64,000 nt of DNA from Gracilariopsis chorda (Eukaryota; Rhodophyta; Florideophyceae; Gracilariales; Gracilariaceae): positions 50,700 to 114,699 of the forward strand of contig NBIV01000266.1 in the NCBI GenBank assembly GCA_003194525.1. The letters run 5' to 3'. Made by a program: the position numbers and the translations under genes. Numbering within the stretch: position 1 is the first letter of the stretch; every line of letters begins with the position of its first letter. This document shows positions 56,001-64,000 of this stretch, piece by piece. The notes beneath the pieces are model-generated. The model was given only the letters and a program-made list of their open reading frames with translations, was not told where the DNA came from and made no database searches.

Positions 56001-57603
56001 GTGTTGGACAGCCCACAATGATGTCGAATGGCGGACCATCAATAACAAGAAAGTCTAATGGAACGGAGACGCCCCTGAAGAATATAGGGATATCGTATAG
56101 TATTCCTCTCCACACGGCGCTCTGTCCATTGGCAACAGTTATCTTCTTCGTCGTATGCTTGGGTTCCAGTGCTAGCCTGTCACACAGCTTGGTTGACATA
56201 AGGTTTGGAACAGCTCCAGAGTTTAGCAAAGCTTCAGTCTCAGTCCCATATATCATAACGGGGACCGCCTTAAGACGTCTAGGCTGCTTACCGACTGGCC
56301 CAACAAAAGGGCGTCGAACATTGCTTTTGCGACCGATGAGCTTACGAATCTCTTTCTTCGCATCATCTGCGTCTCCTCAGATAAGTTGTCCAAAGGTTAG
56401 TCCGGAAGAGGCATTCGCGAGCTCAGTGAGAACGTTATATTTGCTTGCATGGTCTTGAAGACTCTGCTTCTTCGACTTCCTCTGTTTCGGCTTCTTGACT
56501 TTCTGTTCATGAACCTTAGGTCTCCGAACTCTCTCTTCGTATCTTGTTGGATTGAGCAAAAGCGGGATGGGTGCACCACCGTCTGAACGGCTCTGTTTGG
56601 GCAACGCTTCACCGTCAGCACTTCTCTTGGTTGTGGCGACTACATCAGAATTCCCGGCGTTTTCGGTGACAATTGATACGGGGTCGGATCCTTACTGAAG
56701 ATTAGATGCTGACTCTCTAGATTCCTCATTGGCATCCCATACTTTGCGGGTCTCTTCGGGTCGGATTGTTCGCCAACAAGTGATCTCTGAGTGTCCAATT
56801 TTCCCACAACGCGGGCATCGCGTATCTCGGTGCGGCTTAGAGTCACATTGTGAGGCATAATGTCCGGGCTTCTTGCAGTATGAACAAACCTTTTCGTAGT
56901 CTCGACGCTCCGTCTTTGTCTTCTTAACCATTAATGACAGCTGAGCAAACTGCTCAGAGAGTTTGTCGACCTTAGACTCCAAAGCATGAGAGATAGTTTC
57001 TTCAGAAGACCTGTGGTTTTGGACAATACGCTTAGGTGGGGTACTTAATGAAACGTAGTTCCCCATTGCTTTCCGGGCAGCATCGAAGGCTTTCACTTGA
57101 ACCTTCAACTCATCATAATCATCAGCGCCACGGAAAACAACGAACTGGGCTAGATCAGCGTATTCCATTACAGCTTTCTTCAAAAGACCAAACTTAGCCT
57201 TAGCATTGAATCCTGCCTTTAAGAAGAGGTTGTCCATATAGGTCAAGGAACCAACCAAGTCTGCATAATCCAACTTAGCAGAAATTGCAAGGCGTATATG
57301 TTCCTCAGGCTCCTCGGCTTTTCCAAAACGATCGATGAAAGCTTGCTTAACGGAGCGGTAGTCCTTTGCTTCTTCCGAAAGTGAACCATTAACAGCATAA
57401 GAATCATAGTAGAACTCAAAGACTTTGTTCTCAAGGAAACCAAGCAACTCAAGTGCCATGTCCTCGTCAGTCCTTCCTCTCATCGCAACATTCTCAAAGT
57501 AAAAGAAGAACTTTACGAAGTCAATAGAAGAACCGTCATAAGAAGTAAATGCAGCGTTAGAGTCAGAAGAGCTCCCTCCTCGAGAGTAACATGTGGGCGC
57601 CAT
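53020..57603 (-). pseudogene. pol: Ty3/Gypsy element A gag-pol, four nonsense mutations
   Basis: Gag starts at ATG 57603, inside the LTR. Two CCHC knuckles (CSYCKKPGHYASQC, CPRCGKIGHSEITC) follow, then a protease with ALLNSGAVPNL (catalytic Asp replaced by Asn), RT (RFCVDYRELN, VYIDDVFIFS), RNase H (FIVETDASSV) and integrase with HHCC, then IDFAGPLP, VSDNATCF and NGRAERMVG (D, D, E), and a GPY/F-type tail. Compared with element B, sense codons became stops at about 56693 (AAA to TAA), 56379 (AGA to TGA), 55575 (GAG to TAG) and 54777 (AAG to TAG). RT also has FSLMNAPS where B has FGLMNAPS. No indel breaks the frame between 57603 and 53020. Confidence 0.9.
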
Positions 57604-58598
57604 CACGGGACGGTGACGCAGGGGGCCAAAAAGTTGTAATAATAAAAGCCAAAAGGGTGCTCTTCGTAGCTAAAAGCTCCAAAACAAGTTGAAAACAGTG
57701 GGATCAAAAGAACTAAACCCACTCGATGAAATAAAACAATACTAGGGAAAGCAAGAGGCTCAATCCCCAAATAAAACTTCTTAACTTCTTTGTTGAAACG
57801 GCGCGCAACCCAAGAATTATGTCAAGGATCACTAAGGGTCAGACCCTCGGCTTCCGGTCAGACACTCCGGATGTGAAGTGGATTCTGCAGCCTACCTACC
57901 TCTGCACTAACCAGAAGCAGGCGCATACAATCCTTACAGGGCTTCCAGAGGAGAGCTACTAACAGCGGGATATGCTTTCACTCTATACCCAAGCTGGCCT
58001 TTTGCAGGAAAGGTTGCACGGCACGTCGCCTGCGGATAGCTTCCCGTCAAGTACTTCCGTCCGGAAATCCCCAGGTCTTTCGACCGACACCGTTATCAGA
58101 GCAAAGCTCCGGTGGGGCTCACAGACGACAGAAACACCTTTGGTACACACTACCCTTCTCCCGTCCACGCCTAAGGCGCTTCAACCGGTCTTAGCGACGG
58201 TACTTCCGCACCCTATTGGACAACTAGCGGCACACGCCTCACTAGAAGCCCTTTATCCAGTGGCGAACGCCTCACTGGTTGTTGATGATAGTTGAAGTGG
58301 CTGAAGGTTGATAGGTGGTGGGGCTTAGATGTTGGTCGATTGTTTAGGTGAGTTCAGACCAAAGTCCGAAGCTCAGAACCTCTTTTTATAGTGCTTAGAG
58401 GCACTACAAACGAGCCAAATACGCATTTCTACTTGCTAGTTACTCATGTGTGCGTCTCGGTTACTCCATTGGCTTCTAGAGACCTCTGGAGCTGCACACT
58501 AACCAATAATAAAGCTACAATTTGCGCCAGCATCACTAAAATACTGTAGTCTTTGCTGGGCCAACAAAGCGTGCAATGTGCTAGACACTACTGGAACA
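57593..58598 (-). repeat. Ty3/Gypsy LTR 2 (shared, central)
   Basis: It is flanked on both sides by gag-pol internal regions, so it serves as 5' LTR of element A and 3' LTR of element B. It differs from LTR 1 by roughly ten substitutions in 1 kb by eye. The minus-strand TATAAAAAG is at 58382-58390. Confidence 0.75.
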
Positions 58599-58698
58599 TT
58601 CTACGCGTGTGTTCCAGCAATTTCTGGCAAATTCCGAAACATTAGCGACCGACACAACCCCAACCTCAAGGGTTGCCACGCCGTGGCAACCTGAAAAC

Positions 58699-61600
58699 CT
58701 AACCTTCCATCGGGCGCGCAATATACTTCTTCAAAAGACGGGCGTGTATTCCATGGCGACTGTACCGGTTGTGTGGAGAAACCAACGTGTACCTTGGATG
58801 GTGAGCCCTCACCACACGACATGGACCAAAGTACTTAGAGGAAAAAGCAGGCCATTTCACGGTAGTGTTCAGGGCCTTTCCACGAGCCACAAGGACCAGA
58901 TCACCGACTTCAAACTTCGTAATGGAGACTGCATCGACTTCCTTCAAAGGCCTCAGAGCAGAACGTTTAGCTCTATGATTCCTTGATGCGAGCAGCTCCA
59001 CTGATCGGAACCGGTCGGAGGAGTCCCCAACTCGTGCCACGACACCACCTTCATCGGAGGTCATACGTGGTTTCACGCCGTAAAGCAACTCGAACGGAGA
59101 GATCCCACTGGCAAGATGTCTGCGCCGGTATCCGTACAGAACCGAAGGCAGGTGTTCGTCCCAACTTGAACGATTATCCAGAGCTTTCTTTCCTATTGCT
59201 CTTTTCAGAGTACCAACCATCCTTTCAGCTCGGCCATTGGACATGGGGGCGTACGCCAAGACCGTTTTCCATTTGATACCATGGTCCTCCATGAATGAGA
59301 CGAGCGACTTAGAAGTGAAGCATGTAGCATTGTCCGACACCACGATACGAGGGAAACCAAACACGGCAATGATCTCTTTTCTCACGAAGTCTATGACCTC
59401 CTGTGACGTAGACCATTTTGTCGCTACGGCAAGTGGCCAACCAGTCAAATGCTCAACACAAACCAGAATGAAACGGTTTCCGGATTCGGTAGTCGGAAGA
59501 GGACCTGCAAAATCAATCGAGAAGACGTCAAAGAGAGAGGAAATGGGAGTCCGAAGGTTGCTGTAATACCTTGGTAGTGGTGCGAGTCTCTGGCATTCGT
59601 CACAACTCTTGACGTAGTTGCCGATATCTTCATGCATAGTGGGCCACCAGTATCTCTCAGTGATGAACTTCCTTGTAGTCTTCAAATCCCAGTGTCCAAT
59701 CTCATCATGAAATGACTTGATAATGATCTGTCGCCGACCAATAACAGGAACAACTCGCAGTGCGTTTGGCATCCTTCTGAACAATTTTCCTTCCCAGACC
59801 AGGAATTTCTTCGCATTTCGTCGGATTGCTTGGCGGAGACGTGCATCAGTCTCATCTGTAGGCAGACCACACAAGAAGCGCGCAATGTTTGCGTAGTATG
59901 GTTCAAGACCGGAGAAGTCGTCAGGCTCAACAGCCATACAAGCAAGGTCGCCTTCATCTTCTAACGGCTCGACCTCGTCTCCGTGAACTATCCTTGACAG
60001 ATAATCTGCTGCGCCATTCTCCTTGCCTGCGCGATACACTATTTCAAAGTCATACTCGGCCAGAAAGTCTAGCCAGCGAGCTAAGCGTCCATGTATATCG
60101 CGCTTCTGAAATGCATATCGTAAAGCCATATGGTCCGTGATTACCTTGAATGGAACAGACGAGAGTAGATACAATCTGAACTTCTTGAGAGCAAAATAAC
60201 TGCCAATGCTTCTCTTTCACATGCCGAGTAGTTCTTTTCCGCAGCGGTCATAGTACGACTGGCAAACTGCAGAGGATGTATCTTCCCATCTTCCTTTTTC
60301 TGAGAGAGAACTGCGCCGAGTGAAACACTAGAGGCGTCCGTTTCCACAATGAAAGGCTGCTCGAAGTTTGGAAATGAAAGTACCGGAGGCTCAGTCATCT
60401 TTTTCTTCAGACCGTGGAAAGCTTCTAGCATCTCTCCGGTCCAACGCAGCTTCTTATTCCCCGAGGTAGCACTGTGAAGCACGGCGGAGGTCTCAGCAAA
60501 GTTTCTGATGAACCTTCGATAGTATCCGGCTAGTCCCAGAAAAGATCGTAGTTCCGTAGTGGTGGCAGGAATTGGGGCATCCTGGATCTTAGCAATCTTC
60601 TCCTGGTCCACGTGCACTCCATCTCCGTTGATGACATGGCCTAGAAGAGACACCTCCGATAGTGCAAAGAAACATTTGGACAGTTTGAGCTTCAATCCAT
60701 GCTTCGCAATCCGACCAATCACAGCCTTCAAGTGAATCACGTGCTCTCTGAGGCTTCTTGAGAATATGAAAACGTCATCAATGTAAACCCGAACGAATGG
60801 AAGTCCTCTTAGCACATGATCCATCATCCGTTGAAAGGTGGAAGGGGCATTCATGAGACCAAATGGCATGACTTCGAACATGAAAGTTCCGTATCTGCAC
60901 ACAAAGGTCGTCATCTCTTTGCAATCCTCAGACATCTTGACTTGCCAGTATCCAGAGAACAGGTCGAGCGTAGTGAAGACACAGCAACCTCCAAGTTCGT
61001 CAAAGATCTCTTCCATGCGTGGCAAAGGCCAGCGGTCAGCTTTCATGACTCTGTTCAGCTCTCTGTAATCGACACAAAACCTTGCGCTTCCATCTTTCTT
61101 CGAGGCAATGACAATTGGAAACGACCAAGCAGAGGCTGAAGGGGTAATGATACCAGCTTCGAGAAGAAGATCAATCTCCTTGCGTACGAACTCGTTGTGC
61201 TTCGGCGACATCCTCCTGGCTCTGAAGTAGATTGGTTTGTCAACTGTCAACTCGAAAGAGTGAGAAACATGCACATCGGCTGGGCGTAAGTCTTTCAATG
61301 ACCAAGCGATTACATTCGAGTCCTTCAGACAAGAAACCAAGTCGTCTCTTTCATCCTCTGAAATGTGCGAGAGTTTTGAAAAGAGTAACTTCTCGTGCTG
61401 CTCATCGGTAGTGATGTCCAATTGCGGGATCATTTCGGGAGTCTCGCCATGGTTCTTTTCTGTTAGAGCAACCACGAGTTGTTCGTCATTTTCAGAAGCA
61501 GTATCAGAGTCAATAGCGGCGTCAGAATCTGAAGTGAAGTCGTCGCTATCCGTCTGGAAACCCTCTTCGTCTGAAATCTCGACGCGAGCATAGTCAAAGC

Positions 61601-63270
61601 CAAGTGTTACTCTTTTTCCATCAATATTCATCTTCACGTGCTGATTTCCGAGGTCAAGGCAGGCTTGTAACGATTCAAGTGTTGGACAACCCACAATGAT
61701 GTCGAATGGCGGACCATCAATAACAAGAAAGTCTAATGGAACGGAGACGCCCCTGAAGGATATAGGGATATCGTATAGTATTCCTCTGCACACGGCGCTC
61801 TGTCCATTGGCAACAGTTATCTTCTTCGTCGTATGCTTGGGTTCCAGTGCTAGCCTGTCACACAGCTTGGTTGACATAAGGTTTGGAACAGCTCCAGAGT
61901 CGAGCAAAGCTTCAGTCTCAGTCCCATATATCATAACGGGGACCGCCTTAAGACGTCTAGGCTGCTTACCGACTGGCCCAACAAAAGGGCGTCGAACATT
62001 GCTTTTGCGACCGATGAGCTTACGAATCTCTTTCTTCGCATCATCTGCGTCTCCTCTGATAAGTTGTCCAAAGGTTAGTCCGGAAGAGGCATTCGCGAGC
62101 TCAGTGAGAACGTTATATTTGCTTGCATGGTCTTGAAGACTCTGCTTCTTCGACTTCCTCTGTTTCGGCTTCTTGACTTTCTGTTCATGAACCTTAGGTC
62201 TCCGAACTCTCTCTTCGTATCTTGTTGGATTGAGCAAAAGCGGGATGGGTGCACCACCGTCTGAACGGCGCTGTTTGGGCAACGCTTCACCGTCAGCACT
62301 TCTCTTGGTTGTGGCGACTACATCAGCATTCCCGGCGTTTTCGGTGACAATTGATACGGGGTCGGATCCTTTCTGAAGATTAGATGCTGACTCTTTAGAT
62401 TCCTCATTGGCATCCCATACTTTGCGGGTCTCTTCGGGTCGGATTCTTCGCCAACAAGTGATCTCTGAGTGTCCAATTTTCCCACAACGCGGGCATCGCG
62501 TATCTCGGTGCGGATTAGAGTCACATTGTGAGGCATAATGTCCGGGCTTCTTGCAGTATGAACAAACCTTTTCGTAGTCTCGACGCTCCGTCTGTGTCTT
62601 CTTAACCATTAATGACAGCTGAGCAAACTGCTCAGAGAGTTTGTCGACCTTAGACTCCAAAGCATGAGAGATAGTTTCTTCAGAAGACCTGTGGTTTTGG
62701 ACAATACGCTTAGGTGGGGTACTTAATGAAACGTAGTTCCCCATTGCTTTCCGGGCAGCATCGAAGGCTTTCACTTGAACCTTCAACTCATCATAATCAT
62801 CAGCGCCACGGAAAACAACGAACTGGGCTAGATCAGCGTATTCCATTACAGCTTTCTTCAAAAGACCAAACTTAGCCTTAGCGTTGAATCCTGCCTTTAA
62901 GAAGAGGTTGTCCATATAGGTCAAGGAACCAACCAAGTCTGCATAATCCAATTTAGCAGAAATTGCAAGGCGTATATCTTCCTCAGGCTCCTCGGCTTTT
63001 CCAAAACGATCGATGAAAGCTTGCTTAACGGAGCGGTAGTCCTTTGCTTCTTCCGAAAGTGAACCATTAACAGCATAAGAATCATAGTAGAACTCAAAGG
63101 CTTTGTTCTCAAGGAAACCAAGCAACTCAAGTGCCATGTCCTCGTCAGTCCTTTCCTCTCATCGCAACATTCTCAAAGTAAAAGAAGAACTTTACGAAGT
63201 CAATAGAAGAACCGTCATAAGAAGTAAATGCAGCGTTAGAGTCAGAAGAGCTCCCTCCTCGAGAGTACAT
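58699..63270 (-). pseudogene. pol: Ty3/Gypsy element B gag-pol, two frameshifts
   Basis: The first ATG is at 63270, exactly at the LTR border (MYSRGGSSSDSN). One extra T near 63153 breaks gag after VAMRG. The rest is a 998-codon frame (63137-60141): CCHC knuckles at residues 192-205 and 215-228, protease LLDSGA with Asp 413 intact, RT with YIDD at 785-788, and RNase H with ETDASS near 930. A missing base near 60197 then shifts the frame, and RNase H plus integrase continue at 60174-58699 with HHCC, the D-D-E motifs (IDFAGPLP, VSDNATCF, GRAERMVG) and a GPY/F-like C-terminus. Gag and Pol share one frame, with no programmed shift between knuckles and protease. Catalytic residues are all present, so this copy is young; the two indels could also be assembly errors. 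Confidence 0.92.
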
Positions 63271-64000
63271 GTGGGCGCCATCACGGGACGGTGACGCAGG
63301 GGGCCAAAAAGTTGTAATAATAAAAGCCAAAAGGGTGCTCTTCGTAGCTAAAAGCCCCAAAACAAGTTGAAAACAGTGGGATCAAAAGAACTAAACCCAC
63401 TCGATGAAATAAAACAACACTAGAGAGAGCAAGAGGCTCAATCCCCAAATAAAACTTCTTAACTTCTTTGTTGAAACGGCGCGCAACCCAAGAATTATGT
63501 CAAGGATCACTAAGGGTCAGACCCTCGGCTTCCGGTCAGACACTCCGGATGTGAAGTGGATTCTGCAGCCTACCTACCTCTGCACTAACCAGAAGCAGGC
63601 ACATACAATCCTTACAGGGCTTCCAGAGGAGAGCTACTAACAGCGGGATATGCTTTCACTCTATACCCAAGCTGGCCTTTTGCAGGAAAGGTTGCACGGC
63701 ACGTCGCCTGCGGATAGCTTCCCGTCAAGTACTTCCGTCCGGAAATCTCCAGGTCTTTCGACCGACACCGTTATCAGAGCAAAGCTCCGGTGGGGCTCAC
63801 AGACGACAGAAACACCTTTGGTACACACTACCCGTCTCCCGTCCACGCCTAAGGCGCTTCAACCGGTCTTAGCGACGGTACTTCCCCACCCTATTGGACA
63901 AACTAGCGCACACGCCTCACTAGAAGCCCTTTATCCAGTGGCGAACGCCTCACTGGTTGTTTGATGATAGTCTGAAGTGGCTGAAGGTTGATAGGGGGTG
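63270..64000 (-). repeat. Ty3/Gypsy LTR 3 (right, cut by window edge)
   Basis: It matches LTR 2 over all 731 bp present, with small indels near 63900 and 63960, and runs out of the window. It would be the 5' LTR of element B or yet another shared LTR. Confidence 0.75.

Noticed and set aside
1-64000. Nuclear code with TAA/TAG as Gln for the whole genome
   Set aside because: The 998-codon Gypsy frame and other elements use CAA/CAG for Gln and have no internal TAA/TAG; stops in element A are single mutations of non-Gln codons. Kept only as a question for the APH-like frame.

Overview
This is a eukaryotic genomic window. The signs are a GT-AG intron with a TACTGAAAC branch-like site, TATA boxes, an AATAAA signal, and a dense set of eukaryotic transposable elements. 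No rRNA, tRNA, bacterial operon or CRISPR array is recognisable. The element set (Ty3/Gypsy, pogo-class DDE, CACTA/Plavaka-like, eukaryotic tyrosine recombinase) is of the kind reported from oomycetes, fungi and algae such as red algae. I cannot place the species from sequence alone.

Region 1 (1-30358) is a head-to-tail array of a 4.82-kb unit: six full copies plus a terminal partial one, entering from beyond the left edge. Start-to-start spacings are 4820-4824 bp and copies look about 99% identical by eye. Each unit holds (i) a minus-strand Ser/Pro/Thr-rich reading frame with its own TATA-like box, (ii) a plus-strand mini-gene with an 18-bp dyad, TATA box, ATG, 59-nt intron, stop and AATAAA, encoding a 75-aa protein of unknown function, and (iii) a plus-strand phosphotransferase (APH/kinase-like) reading frame of about 540 codons. 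The APH frame is broken at the same TAG, TAA and TAG positions in all six copies. The last partial unit is more diverged and ends inside a transposase remnant.

Region 2 (30361-41480) is transposon debris. It holds two pogo-class DDE transposase pseudogenes on the minus strand, a roughly 0.9-kb-arm inverted repeat (33960-37946) around an AT-rich core, and a CACTA/Plavaka-like transposase remnant on the minus strand with a Cys/His finger.

Region 3 (41500-49400) is mixed. It has a truncated, frameshifted S-adenosylhomocysteine hydrolase copy, a few unidentified minus-strand frames, a divergent pair (minus-strand GCR1_C-like frame, plus-strand tyrosine recombinase with in-frame stops), and a roughly 162-bp minisatellite whose units carry two hairpins.

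Region 4 (49800-64000) is a plus-strand retrotransposon gag cut at about 51912 by a tandem of Ty3/Gypsy elements on the minus strand in the order LTR-internal-LTR-internal-LTR, period about 5.68 kb. The left internal region (A) carries four nonsense changes and a protease Asp-to-Asn change. The right one (B) is interrupted only by two single-base indels. Most protein-coding matter in the window is therefore selfish or decayed; the best candidates for living, undescribed function are the 4.82-kb array unit and its intron-containing mini-gene.
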